A stretch of DNA of 64,000 nt, taken from Paractinoplanes lichenicola (lineage in GTDB: Bacteria > Actinomycetota > Actinomycetes > Mycobacteriales > Micromonosporaceae). The stretch lies in contig NZ_JAENHO010000018.1 in NCBI RefSeq assembly GCF_016785085.1, forward strand, positions 62,001 through 126,000, read 5' to 3'. Made by a program: the position numbers and the translations under genes. Under the pieces are notes generated by a model, which was not told where the DNA came from, did not search any database, and saw nothing but the letters and a program-made list of their open reading frames with translations. Of this stretch, positions 49,680-58,421 are shown one piece after another; position 1 is the first letter of the stretch, and each line of letters opens with the position of its first letter.

Positions 49680-50504
49680 CTAGGGCAGAACGACCGTCTC
49701 GATCGCGTCCGTCAGCTCGTCCGGGCGCGACAGGAACGGCGAGTGCGACGAGTCCAGCTCGAAGACCTTCGTGGGCGCGGCCGACACGGCGTCGAGCTCG
49801 CGGATCAGCCGGCGCTGCAGCTCCGGTCGTACGGCGTTGTCCCTGGTGCACATCACATAGCTGTGCGGCACCGCCCCGAACCGCGCCCGCGTCACCGGGA
49901 ACGCCTCACCCGGGATGCCCATCGGGCCGTCGACGCTGAGCAAGGCGATCGCGGCCTCGGCCCGGGCCGGCTCGACGTCGCCGTAGAAGCATTCACGCAG
50001 GGCCGCGTGGTCGTCCGTCCGGATGCGGAGCGCGCCGACCACGGCCGGGTCGGCGGCCAGCAGCGGGGCCACCAGGTCGCCGGCGTTCTCCGGCAGCCCG
50101 ATGTAGTCGGCGGTGGCGTGCCCGCTGACCGGCGCGAACGCCGACACGTACTGGATGTGAGCGAACAGGCCGGGTTCCCGCTCCGCGGCCAGCGTGACCA
50201 CCGGCCCGCTCATGCTGTGCGCCACCACGACGCACGGCCGGCCGCCACCGATCGTCCGGACCTGCTCGATCAGCGTCGCCGCGGCCGACGACGCGGTGAT
50301 GCCGGCGACCGGTGACGGCTCGGTGGCGTACGTCTGTGGGTCGAACGGAACCGACCAGCGGGAGCGCGGCGCCCGCGCCCCGAGGCCGTGACCATCGAGG
50401 TCGACGGCGACCGAAGGGATGCCACGCGCGGCGAGACGAGCGGTGATCGGGCTCCAGCACCAGCTGCCGTGCCAGAAGCCGTGCACGAGAATGACGTTAC
50501 GCAT
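49680..50504 (-). CDS. Alpha/beta hydrolase
   Basis: A 274-residue esterase-like protein. VILVHGFWHGSWCW gives the oxyanion loop after strand 3, the nucleophile Ser lies in VVVAHSMSGP, and a candidate catalytic His sits in LDSSHSPFLSRPDEL near the C-terminus, as in the salicylate-binding-protein/methylesterase-like branch. ATG at 50504 gives a natural MRNVILVHG start. The regulator gene ends 10 nt upstream, implying a two-gene operon. Substrate unknown. Confidence 0.87.
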   Translation of the reverse strand: MRNVILVHGFWHGSWCWSPITARLAARGIPSVAVDLDGHGLGARAPRSRWSVPFDPQTYATEPSPVAGITASSAAATLIEQVRTIGGGRPCVVVAHSMSGPVVTLAAEREPGLFAHIQYVSAFAPVSGHATADYIGLPENAGDLVAPLLAADPAVVGALRIRTDDHAALRECFYGDVEPARAEAAIALLSVDGPMGIPGEAFPVTRARFGAVPHSYVMCTRDNAVRPELQRRLIRELDAVSAAPTKVFELDSSHSPFLSRPDELTDAIETVVLP

Positions 50505-50514
50505 GCGAAGGACG

Positions 50515-51393
50515 CTAGGGACGGCTCGCCTCGTCAACCACGTCCTGATGGTGCGGGTCTGGCCGGTGGGCGTGCAGCGCCGCGATCCGGTCGGCGCTCG
50601 GGCTGCCGGCCGCCGGTTTCATCATCAGCATCCGTTGCCGCGCGCCCGGGCTCATCACGATCTCGCAGTCGAGGTCGAGCCGGCCGACGCGCTCGTCGTG
50701 CACCACCTTGGTCGCACAGTGCAGGGTGGCCACCGGGTGCTGCTCCCACATCGCCCGGAACTCGCCGCTGGCTGCGGTCAGCCGCTCGACCAGCCGCTCG
50801 GCGCGGCCGCCGGGCCCGTGCTCGGCGAGGACGGCGCGCAGATCCGCCACGTACGCGTAGCCGGTCTGTTCCTGCGACTCGGGCGGGTCGAGCCGGTCAC
50901 GCCAGGCGGGGCTGGTGAACCAGTGCCAGACCAGGTTGCCGGCCAGGCCGGGCCGCCCGGCGAACCGCCCGAACAGCGTGACGTTGAGCCAGTTCTGCGC
51001 GAGCACGGTGCCCAGGTCGTCGGTCACGAAGGCCGGGGTGGTGTCGGAAACCGCGTCCAGCAGGTGCGCGAGCCCGGGATCGACCTCGACCGGCCGCTCC
51101 GGCTCGGCCGGGGCCGGCGCGGACTGCCCGGCCAACCGGAACAGGTGGGCCCGCTCGTCACCGGTGAGCCGCAACGCCGCCGAGATCGCCGCCAGCACAG
51201 CGGCCGACGGATGCGGCCCGCGACCCTGCTCCAGGCGTTCGTAATAGGTGGCCGAGATGCTCGCGAGCTGCGCCACCTCCTCGCGCCGCAGCCCCGGCGT
51301 GCGCCCCGTGGCACGCGTCGGCAGCCCCGCCGCCACCGGCGAGAGGGCCTCACGCCGGCTCCGCAGGAACTGACCCAGCCACGCCCGATTCAT
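50515..51393 (-). CDS. Helix-turn-helix regulator with MmyB-like domain
   Basis: A 292-residue transcriptional regulator. The N-terminal XRE-type HTH (about 5-75) has LGQFLRSRREALSPV, GLRREEVAQLASISATYYERLEQG and a downstream helix. The C-terminal MmyB-like ligand-binding PAS-related domain has a typical VLAQNWLNVTLFG, NLVWHWFTSPAWRD and HCATKVVHDERVGRLDLDCE pattern. These regulators usually control an adjacent enzyme, here the hydrolase 10 nt downstream. ATG at 51393. Confidence 0.9.
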   Translation of the reverse strand: MNRAWLGQFLRSRREALSPVAAGLPTRATGRTPGLRREEVAQLASISATYYERLEQGRGPHPSAAVLAAISAALRLTGDERAHLFRLAGQSAPAPAEPERPVEVDPGLAHLLDAVSDTTPAFVTDDLGTVLAQNWLNVTLFGRFAGRPGLAGNLVWHWFTSPAWRDRLDPPESQEQTGYAYVADLRAVLAEHGPGGRAERLVERLTAASGEFRAMWEQHPVATLHCATKVVHDERVGRLDLDCEIVMSPGARQRMLMMKPAAGSPSADRIAALHAHRPDPHHQDVVDEASRP

Positions 51394-51403
51394 CCCCGTC
51401 AGT

Positions 51404-51859
51404 CTACGGCGGGGTGATGACGACCGGGGCGCCCGCACGGGGGCGGCCCAGCGCGTCGGCCGCGTTGCCGCCCCGCAGCAACAACTCGTAGAACGGCCGC
51501 CCCCACCCGGAACTGCCCGGCGCGAACGACACGACCCCGGCCGCAACGGGCTCGCGCCGGACGCCACCCCGACGAGCAGCACACCCGAGTCGAGCCGGGC
51601 CGCGCCAGCCGCTCACCGGCGTTGTCCGGCCGCGGATCATCCTCATCCTCCCGCGGCGCGACATTCGCGAAGACGACGCGGTCGGCCGGCCCGTCGGTCA
51701 GGGCCAGCTTGGCCACGCAGAACCCGGCACTCACGGTGTCGAACGCCGGCACGGGCACCGCCTGGACCTCGGCCCGCGGCATCAACCGGGCAAACCGCTG
51801 CCGCACCTCGGCAAAGGCCAGATCCCCGACCCGTAGTCGGCCACCACCGTGATCAACAT
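51404..51859 (-). pseudogene. Decayed SAM hydroxide adenosyltransferase (DUF62/chlorinase-fluorinase family)
   Basis: The start MLITVVADYGSG, then in another frame EVRQRFARLMPRAEVQAVPVPAFDTVSAGFCVAKLAL and FANVAPREDEDDPRPDNAGERL, then in a third frame VVSFAPGSSGW and YELLLRGGNAADALG, are consecutive pieces of one family. At least two to three single-base frameshifts join them, and roughly 100 residues between the VLLVG and VSFAPGSSGW segments seem missing. The total coding remnant is about 150 codons against roughly 250 or more in intact members. Stop at 51404. Sequencing error alone would not explain the internal loss. Confidence 0.72.
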
Positions 51860-51876
51860 TTCCGCAGATCAGCGGG

Positions 51877-52623
51877 TTAATCGATGGTGTAGCCGCCGTT
51901 GACGTGGATGCGTTCGCCGGTGATGAAGCGGGATGCGTCGGAGGCCACGAAGGCGACCACGTCGGCGATGTCCTGCGGGGTGCCGAGGCGGCCCAGCGGG
52001 AGGCCGGCCACGTAGTCGCGGGTGTCGTCCTCGGTCAGGTCGCCGTGGCGTTCGACCGGGATCCAGCCGGGGGCGACCACGTTGACGGTGACGTTGTCGG
52101 GCCCTAGTTCGCGGGCCCACGTGCGGGCCAGCACCAGTTGGGCGCCTTTGGCCGCGTTGTAGGCCGAGAAGCCGGGCAGTGCCCGCCCCACCATCTCGGA
52201 GCCGATGTGGATGAACCGGCCGCCGCCGAGACGGCGCATGTGGGGGAGGGTTTCGTGCAGCAGCAGGGTCGGGCTCTTCACGAAGAACGTGAGCTGGTCG
52301 AGATGCTGCTGCCACGTCGTGTCCTCGGCCCGCGACGCCGGTTGCGGGCCGGTGGCGTTGGCGACCACCACCCGTACGGGGGCCAGGGTCTGCACCACCT
52401 CGGCGACCAGCCGGCGCACCTCGTGCTCGTCGGTGACGTCGGCCTGGAACGCGGCTGCCGTCCCGCCCGCGGCCTCGATGTCGGCCACCACCTTGGCCGC
52501 CCCGTCCGCGTCGGAACGGTAGTTGACCGCGACCGGCCACCCGTCCGCGGCGAGCCGCCGGCAGATGTGCGCACCGAGGCCACGCGAGGCCCCACTGACC
52601 AGGGCACTTCCCTCGTTCTTCAC
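51877..52623 (-). CDS. Short-chain dehydrogenase/reductase (FabG-like)
   Basis: A 248-residue NAD(P)-dependent oxidoreductase. TGxxxGxG appears as SGASRGLGAHI, followed by the NADP-preferring basic region NYRSDADGA. NNAG is replaced by ANATG, the catalytic serine is in IHIGSEM, and YNAAK is the active-site pair. The C-terminus GERIHVNGGYTID is typical. Intact, although it lies between two broken genes on the same strand. Substrate unknown. Confidence 0.93.
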   Translation of the reverse strand: MKNEGSALVSGASRGLGAHICRRLAADGWPVAVNYRSDADGAAKVVADIEAAGGTAAAFQADVTDEHEVRRLVAEVVQTLAPVRVVVANATGPQPASRAEDTTWQQHLDQLTFFVKSPTLLLHETLPHMRRLGGGRFIHIGSEMVGRALPGFSAYNAAKGAQLVLARTWARELGPDNVTVNVVAPGWIPVERHGDLTEDDTRDYVAGLPLGRLGTPQDIADVVAFVASDASRFITGERIHVNGGYTID

Positions 52624-52632
52624 GGATCGACC

Positions 52633-53064
52633 CTATCGGGGGCCGGTCGCCGTCACCGCGCTCGCGCGGCCCCAGGGCCCGCCGTACCAGAAGCGCGGGC
52701 CCAGATCGCGCACCGCGACGTCGGTCAGGCCAAGACCGATCAACTGCTTCCCGTACGCCGGTGCGTGCCGGAAATCCACGATGAGCAGCCGCCCGCCGGG
52801 GCGCAGAATCCGGGCGGCCTCGGCGATCGCGGCCGTGCGTCCGGCGTCGTCGGGGATGTTGTGGATGGCCAGGCTGCTCAGCACCACGTCGACCGACCCG
52901 GTGGCGATCGGCAGGGTCCGCAGGTCGGCCGTGATCAGCTCGACGGTGACCCCCTCGGCGGCGGCGTTGGCCAGCGTGCGGGCCGGATCGTTGCCGGACT
53001 GGTCGACCGAGCGCCAGAGGTCGACCCCGATCGCCCGACGGGACGCGAAACGACGTGCGCACGA
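52633..53064 (-). pseudogene. 5'-truncated SAM-dependent methyltransferase
   Basis: The open frame runs from a TGA at 53065-53067 and encodes RRAIGVDLWRSVDQSGNDPA, then LRTLPIATGSVDVVLSSLAIHNIP, ARILRPGGRLLIVDFR and FWYGGPWGRA, the middle and end of a class I methyltransferase. The N-terminal membrane or substrate part and the glycine-rich SAM motif I are absent, and no start codon with homology support exists. The break coincides with the start of the divergent LLM gene. It may be a deletion remnant. An internal GTG could make an 84-residue peptide, but this would not fold as an enzyme. Confidence 0.7.
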
Positions 53065-53087
53065 TCATGCGTCCTACTCTGGAACGC

Positions 53088-54104
53088 ATGACGTCGCGAC
53101 CACTGCGCAAGCTCGGCTTCCTGACGATCGGCCTGTTCGACGGGGACGACCCGCGGCCCGGCCACGAGTCCACCCTCGAGGTCATCAAGCTGGGCGAGGA
53201 GCTGGGCTTCGACAGCGCCTGGCTGCGGCACCGCCACCTGCAGTACGGCATCTCGTCGCCGATCGCCGTGCTGGCCGCGGCCTCGCAACGTACGTCCCGC
53301 ATCGAGCTGGGCACGGCCGTGATCCCGCTCGGCTGGGAGAATCCGCTGCGCCTGGCCGAGGATCTGGCCACCGTCGACGTGCTCTCGGGCGGCCGGATCA
53401 ACCCGGGCGTCAGCGTCGGCCCGCCGATGAACTGGGAGACGGTCAAGGAGGCGCTCTATCCGGACACCGCCGGCGCCGAGGATTTCAGCTATCGGCGGGT
53501 CGAGCGGCTGCTCAGTCACGTCCGGGGCGAGCAGGTCACCGATTTCAGCGGCGCCCAGGGCGTGGTCGAGGTCTTCTCGAGCCGGGTCGAGCCGCACTCG
53601 CCGGGCCTGGCCGCCCGCATGTGGTACGGCGGGGCCAGCCTGCGCTCCGCCCAGTGGGCCGGCGAGCACGGCATGAACTTCCTGACCAGCAGCGTGGTCA
53701 AGGCCGAGGAGGCGGAGGACTTCGCCGAGATCCAGCTGTCGCACGTGCGGGCGTTCCGCAAGCACCATCCGGCGGGCGAGCAGGCCCGGGTGTCCCAGGG
53801 CCTGGTCGTCATCCCCACCGATTCGGCGTCGTCCGAGCAGAAGGCCAAATACTCCGCGTACGTCGAGAAGCGCACCCCCCGTACCAGGGAACCGCAGGGC
53901 CCGGCCCGGATGCTCTTCTCGCCCGACCTGCTCGGCTCGTCGGCCGAGATCGCCGACCGGCTGCACGCGCACGCGGCCTATCGCGAGATCGACGAGGTGG
54001 CGTTCGCGCTGCCGTTCAGCTTCGAGCACGCCGACTACGTGCAGATCCTCACCGACATCGCCACCCACCTCGGCCCGGCGCTGGGGTGGCGGCCCGCTAA
54101 TTGA
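53088..54104 (+). CDS. LLM-class flavin-dependent oxidoreductase
   Basis: A luciferase-like TIM-barrel monooxygenase/oxidoreductase, 338 residues. LGFLTIGLFDGDDPRPGH, GEELGFDSAWLRHRHLQYGI, LGTAVIPLGWENPLRLAEDLATVDVLSGGRI and MWYGGASLRSAQWAGEHGMNF are landmarks of the family. It uses FMN or F420; which one cannot be told. ATG at 53088 is used, with ATG 53067 and GTG 53055 in frame upstream. It ends 8 nt into a convergent gene. Confidence 0.92.
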   Translation: MTSRPLRKLGFLTIGLFDGDDPRPGHESTLEVIKLGEELGFDSAWLRHRHLQYGISSPIAVLAAASQRTSRIELGTAVIPLGWENPLRLAEDLATVDVLSGGRINPGVSVGPPMNWETVKEALYPDTAGAEDFSYRRVERLLSHVRGEQVTDFSGAQGVVEVFSSRVEPHSPGLAARMWYGGASLRSAQWAGEHGMNFLTSSVVKAEEAEDFAEIQLSHVRAFRKHHPAGEQARVSQGLVVIPTDSASSEQKAKYSAYVEKRTPRTREPQGPARMLFSPDLLGSSAEIADRLHAHAAYREIDEVAFALPFSFEHADYVQILTDIATHLGPALGWRPAN

Positions 54105-54543
54105 GGGCGGTCACGGTCACGTTCTGCCCCTCGGTCAGGCTGGTGACCGGGATCCGCGCCGACGGCCCGCTGCCCATCAGCACGAGGGTGGTGGCGCCGG
54201 GGTTCGCGGCGGCGATCCGCTTGAGCCCGGCCACGTCGCCCGCGGCCACGGTCACCTTGCCGTCCTTGCGTTGCGCCTCGACCTCGCCGAGCGGGCCGCT
54301 GAGCACGATGCACAGCTTCCGGTCGCCCTCCTCGGCGTAATAGGTGTCGGCGTCGCACATCCGGAACAGCCCGGGGTCCTGCTGCGTCTCGCCCGTGAGC
54401 TCGTCGTCCTGCGCGTACACCTCGACCGTGTGGCTGCCCGGGAGCTTGAGCGGATCGGCCCACACCGCCGTGCCCACCCCCGCGCCCGCCACCGCCGCCG
54501 CCAGGATCGCCGCCGTCCAGACCATCTTCCGTCGCTTCGTCAT
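54097..54543 (-). CDS. Membrane-anchored protein of unknown function
   Basis: A 148-residue protein: a positively charged MTKRRKMV start, one hydrophobic segment (about 9-30), then an extracellular part with two cysteines (FRMCDADTYY and KLCIVLSG) that could form a disulfide. No family recognised. It overlaps the convergent LLM gene by 8 nt and is divergent from the ABC exporter with a 139-nt spacer, so a link to the exporter is possible but unproven. Confidence 0.65.
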   Translation of the reverse strand: MTKRRKMVWTAAILAAAVAGAGVGTAVWADPLKLPGSHTVEVYAQDDELTGETQQDPGLFRMCDADTYYAEEGDRKLCIVLSGPLGEVEAQRKDGKVTVAAGDVAGLKRIAAANPGATTLVLMGSGPSARIPVTSLTEGQNVTVTALN

Positions 54544-54682
54544 GGGTAAGAACCTATGAATCAGCGCCCGCCCGAGCCTGAGTAGCGGCACTCAACCCCA
54601 CCCCCCTAATGGGCCTAGCACTACCCAGGTTGGGGTGCTGGCCGTAGGGACTTCGGGGCCGCTCCTGCATAGCGTTTTCCTC

Positions 54683-55426
54683 ATGACGACGACGCTGACC
54701 ACCACAAGCAATGCCATTTCCCTGTACGGCGTGAGCCGGGTCTTCGGTCGTGGCGCGGCGGCCGTCCACGCGGTCGACGACGTGACCCTCGAGTTCCCGC
54801 GCGGCGGCTGGACCGCGGTGATGGGTCCCTCGGGCTCGGGCAAGTCGACGCTCCTGCATTGCGCGGCCGGGCTCGAGAAGGTCGACTCCGGCCGGGTGCT
54901 GCTGGGCGACGCCGACCTCACCGCGGCGAGCGACGCCGAGCTGACCGCCCTGCGCCGCACCCGTATCGGGTTCGTCTTCCAGAGCTTCAACCTGATCGGC
55001 GCGCTCACCGCCGAGCAGAACGTCGCGCTCCCGCTGCGGCTCGCCGGGCAGCGCCCGCGCCGGGCCGACGTGCGCGCCACCCTCGACGCGGTGGGCCTGG
55101 CCGACCGCGCCCGGCACAAGCCGCGCGAGCTCTCCGGCGGCCAGCAGCAGCGCGTGGCGATCGCGCGGGCCATGGTGACCCGGCCCGAGGTGCTGTTCGC
55201 CGACGAGCCCACCGGCGCGCTCGACTCCACCGCCGCCCGCACGGTGCTCGACCTGATGCGGGCCATGGCCGACGCCGGGCAGAGCATCGTGATGGTCACC
55301 CACGACCCGGGCGCGGCGGCCCGCGCCGACTCGGTGGTCTTCCTGCGGGACGGCCGGGTGGTCGACATGCTCGCCGGCGCGACCGCCCACCAGGTCGCCG
55401 ACCGTCTCGCCGAATGGGAGCGCTGA
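54683..55426 (+). CDS. ABC transporter ATP-binding protein (MacB/LolD type)
   Basis: A 247-residue ATPase: Walker A MGPSGSGKSTLLHC, Q-loop VFQSFNLIGALT, signature ELSGGQQQRVAIARA, Walker B EVLFADEPTGALDS and H-loop MVTHDPGAAAR. The FADEPTGALD form is typical of the MacB/FtsE/LolD branch, which pairs with FtsX-like permeases as here. ATG at 54683; permease begins one base after the stop. Confidence 0.95.
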   Translation: MTTTLTTTSNAISLYGVSRVFGRGAAAVHAVDDVTLEFPRGGWTAVMGPSGSGKSTLLHCAAGLEKVDSGRVLLGDADLTAASDAELTALRRTRIGFVFQSFNLIGALTAEQNVALPLRLAGQRPRRADVRATLDAVGLADRARHKPRELSGGQQQRVAIARAMVTRPEVLFADEPTGALDSTAARTVLDLMRAMADAGQSIVMVTHDPGAAARADSVVFLRDGRVVDMLAGATAHQVADRLAEWER

Positions 55427-55427
55427 C

Positions 55428-57308
55428 ATGCTGGGGATGAGCCGGGCCGGCCTGGCCGAGCGCTGGACGCTGTTCGTCGGCGCGTTGCTGTCGGTCGCCC
55501 TCGGGGTGGCGCTGGTGCAATCCTCGTTGCTGCTGCTCATCTCGGCGGCCACCTTCGACCCGCCGCCCGGGGTGAGCGAGGCCGAGCGGATGCAGATCTC
55601 CGACGGCGCCACCGCGGCGGTGTCGATGCTGGGCGTGGTGCTCGGCGGGGCGGTGTTCCTGGCCGGCTTCGTGATCAGCTCCACGTTCGCCTTCACCGTC
55701 GATCAGCGCCGGCGTGACCTGGCCCTGCTGCGCCTGGTCGGCGGCGGCCGCGGCCACGTGCGGCGCCTGCTGCTGGGCGAGGCGCTGCTGCTCGGCCTGG
55801 CCGGGGCGGGCCTCGGCATCCCGGCCGGGCTGCAGGTGATGGCCCTGCAAGCGTGGCTGATGCGGCGGTTCGAGTTCGTGCCCGAGGGCTTCACCGGCCA
55901 GTGGCGCATGTGGATCCTCGGCGTCTCGTTCGGCACGGGCATCCTGCTCGCGGTGGCCGGGGTGCTGGTCGCCGCGCGTCGGGCGGCCCGGGTGCGGCCG
56001 CTCGAGGCGCTGCGCGAGAGCGGCCCGGCGGCCCGGGTGATGACGGCCGGGCGCTGGATCGCGGGCCTGATCTTCCTCGGGGGCGCGCTGGCGCTGATGA
56101 TCGTGGCCCCGCACGGCGGCCCGTCCGGCGGCGTGGCGATGGCGATGAACGTGGCCATGCCGGCCTCGGTGGCCGTGGTGGCGTTCGCGCCGCTGCTGGT
56201 GCCGCTGATCGCCCGGCTGATGCCGGTCGGCGGCGGGGTGCTGGGCTCGCTGGCCCGGGCCAGTGTCCGCGACGCGCGCCGCCGCTCGGCCTCGGTCGCG
56301 GCCCCGCTGATCGTGCTGGTCGCCCTGGTGGTCGGCAACACCGCGGCCGGGGTGTCGTTCACGGCCAGCGGCGTCGACGAGCTGAAGCGGACCACCCACG
56401 CCGACTTCGTGGTCGAGGGCCGCGGCCCGGCCGGCGCGGTGCCGGGCGTGGCCGCGGTGTCGACCGAGCTGGCCCTGCCCGGCGAGGTGACCTACGGCGA
56501 GGGCGAATATGAGGAGGTCGTGGGCGCCTCGGTGCTGGTGGTCGACCCGGCGGCGTATTCGGCAATCCACGGCACCCCGGTGACGCTCGCCGGCCGGACC
56601 GCGGTGGCCGGGCCCGGTGGTGACGTGCCCCGCGTCGGGCCCGTCCGGCTGCGCCTGCCCGGCGGCGACCTGGGGGAGCTGCCGGTGACGGGTTCGGTGC
56701 CGGCCGCGCTGAGCGGCGGGGCCAGCCTGCTGCTGCCGCGTGGCCTGGTGCCCGAGGCGCAACTGGCCGAGGCGTCCGCAGTGTCGTTCGTGGCGCTCGA
56801 GCCCGGCGCCGACCGCGCCGCCGTGCGGGCCGCGCTCGCCCGCACGGGTCCGGTGTCCGACCTGGACGACTGGCTGCGCGCCGACGCCGCCACCCGCGAC
56901 GACACCAACCGCAAGGTCATGCTGATCGTGCTCGGCCTGGGCGGGCTCTACGCCCTGATCGGCGTGGTCAACGCGATCGTGATCGGCGCGGCCACCCGGC
57001 GGCGCGAGTTCGCCGAGGCGCGGGTGACCGGCCTGACCCGCGGCCAGGTGATCCGGGCGGCGCTGCTGGAGGCGTACGCGGTCACCGGCGCGGGCCTGGT
57101 GCTGGGGGCCCTCGCGGCGGGCGGCGCCTTCATCGCGGTGCTGGCCACCACGTCGGCCGTCACCGGCACGGCCAACCTCGACATACCCTGGACGCTCGTG
57201 GGCGGGGTCGTGCTGGTGGCCCTGACCGTCACCGGCCTGACCAGCCTGATCACCTCATGGTCGGCCACCCGCCGGGCCCCGGTGACCCTGCTGGCCGCCC
57301 GCGAATGA
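55428..57308 (+). CDS. FtsX-like ABC transporter permease
   Basis: A 626-residue membrane protein with two FtsX domains. The first is near 70-190 (STFAFTVDQRRRDLALLRLVGGGRGHVRRLLLGEA) and the second near 505-620 (GLYALIGVVNAIVIGAATRRREFAEARVTG). Each has the cytoplasmic coupling motif followed by three membrane helices. A roughly 150-residue extracytoplasmic domain (365-490) lies between. Such pairs export peptides, lipids or drugs; the cargo is unknown. No two-component system is adjacent. Confidence 0.93.
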   Translation: MLGMSRAGLAERWTLFVGALLSVALGVALVQSSLLLLISAATFDPPPGVSEAERMQISDGATAAVSMLGVVLGGAVFLAGFVISSTFAFTVDQRRRDLALLRLVGGGRGHVRRLLLGEALLLGLAGAGLGIPAGLQVMALQAWLMRRFEFVPEGFTGQWRMWILGVSFGTGILLAVAGVLVAARRAARVRPLEALRESGPAARVMTAGRWIAGLIFLGGALALMIVAPHGGPSGGVAMAMNVAMPASVAVVAFAPLLVPLIARLMPVGGGVLGSLARASVRDARRRSASVAAPLIVLVALVVGNTAAGVSFTASGVDELKRTTHADFVVEGRGPAGAVPGVAAVSTELALPGEVTYGEGEYEEVVGASVLVVDPAAYSAIHGTPVTLAGRTAVAGPGGDVPRVGPVRLRLPGGDLGELPVTGSVPAALSGGASLLLPRGLVPEAQLAEASAVSFVALEPGADRAAVRAALARTGPVSDLDDWLRADAATRDDTNRKVMLIVLGLGGLYALIGVVNAIVIGAATRRREFAEARVTGLTRGQVIRAALLEAYAVTGAGLVLGALAAGGAFIAVLATTSAVTGTANLDIPWTLVGGVVLVALTVTGLTSLITSWSATRRAPVTLLAARE

Positions 57309-57321
57309 GGCGACCAACACG

Positions 57322-58386
57322 TCAGGACGGCAGCCGGACGACGTCGGCGATGACGGCGTCGTCCTCGGTCAGGCGCACGGCGGCCGGGCTGTCATAGACG
57401 ATGAGCAGGCGGCCGTCGCCGTAGTTGCTCAGGCCTTCGGCGTGGTCGTCGCCCTCGCCGAAGGTCAGCTCCAGCACCCGGCTGATCAGGTCGCCCCGCA
57501 CGATCGTCGGCTGCTCGGAGCGGCAGGCGCCGTGCCAGCGATAGACCCGCACCGGCCCGTCCAGGTCCATCGTCGGGCCGGCCAGGATCAGCAGGTCCTC
57601 GCCGTCGGGGCACAGGTCGCGCACGCCCAGGCCGTCGAGCTTGAGCACGTGCTTGCGATAGGTGAAGCCGTCGTCGAACTCGTGCAGGCGCAGCCGGTCG
57701 GGCTCGTCCGGGTCGATGTAGGGCCGCAGTTCGAGCACGAAGGCCCAGCCCCGCAGCACCGGACCGCGCAACCCCAGATAGACCCGGTCGCCGCTGACCG
57801 CGATGCCCTCGATGTCGAGCCCGTTGTCCTTGCCGGGGATGGGCAGGAACGGCGCCAGGTGGTCGTCCTTGCGCAGCAGGTGCCGCAGGTCGTCCTTGCC
57901 GCCCAGGGCCGCCGCGAGGTGCCGCTCGCCGTCGATCTCGATCTCCCGTACGGGCGTGGGCAGCCCGTCGACGTCGGCGATCGGGAGGCGTACGAGGATC
58001 TGGCGGTTTTCCTGACCCTCGATCCGGGCCAGCCGGCGCAGCGCCTTCTCGCCCTCGTGCCGGTCCTTGATCTGCTTGCGGCGCAGGCTGTGCGAGCCGA
58101 TCGCCCACAGGAAACGGCCGGTGCGGGCCAGCCCCTCGACGTCGGCCTCCTCCTCGATGTCGGTGCCGGGCAGGCTGATGAAATCGCCGAGCCGATAAGT
58201 GGTCTCGGCCCCGAACTCGGTCGGCGCGTCCGGGTTGTCGGCGACCAGCCGCTCCACGGTCGCGGTCTCGTCGCCCGCGATCCACAGCACGGGCCCGTCG
58301 AGACGTACGGCGGAGAGGTTGGTGTGTGTCTCCGCCGCGCGCGACTTGTCCCCGAAGCGCAGCCGGACCGTGTGATCGAGCGTCAT
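57322..58386 (-). CDS. DUF3616 family protein
   Basis: A 354-residue protein matching the DUF3616 layout: LSAVRLDGPVLWIAGDET, EADVEGLARTGRFLWAIGSHSLRRK, GLDIEGIAVSGDRVYLGLRGPVLRGWAFVLEL and AEGLSNYGDGRLLIVYDSP. The repeated EG(L/I) with aromatic strands suggests a beta-propeller-like fold. No signal peptide, so probably cytoplasmic. Function unknown. ATG at 58386. Confidence 0.85.
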   Translation of the reverse strand: MTLDHTVRLRFGDKSRAAETHTNLSAVRLDGPVLWIAGDETATVERLVADNPDAPTEFGAETTYRLGDFISLPGTDIEEEADVEGLARTGRFLWAIGSHSLRRKQIKDRHEGEKALRRLARIEGQENRQILVRLPIADVDGLPTPVREIEIDGERHLAAALGGKDDLRHLLRKDDHLAPFLPIPGKDNGLDIEGIAVSGDRVYLGLRGPVLRGWAFVLELRPYIDPDEPDRLRLHEFDDGFTYRKHVLKLDGLGVRDLCPDGEDLLILAGPTMDLDGPVRVYRWHGACRSEQPTIVRGDLISRVLELTFGEGDDHAEGLSNYGDGRLLIVYDSPAAVRLTEDDAVIADVVRLPS

Positions 58387-58421
58387 GATCCCATCGTGGC
58401 ACCGGAAGACCACTCAGGGTC

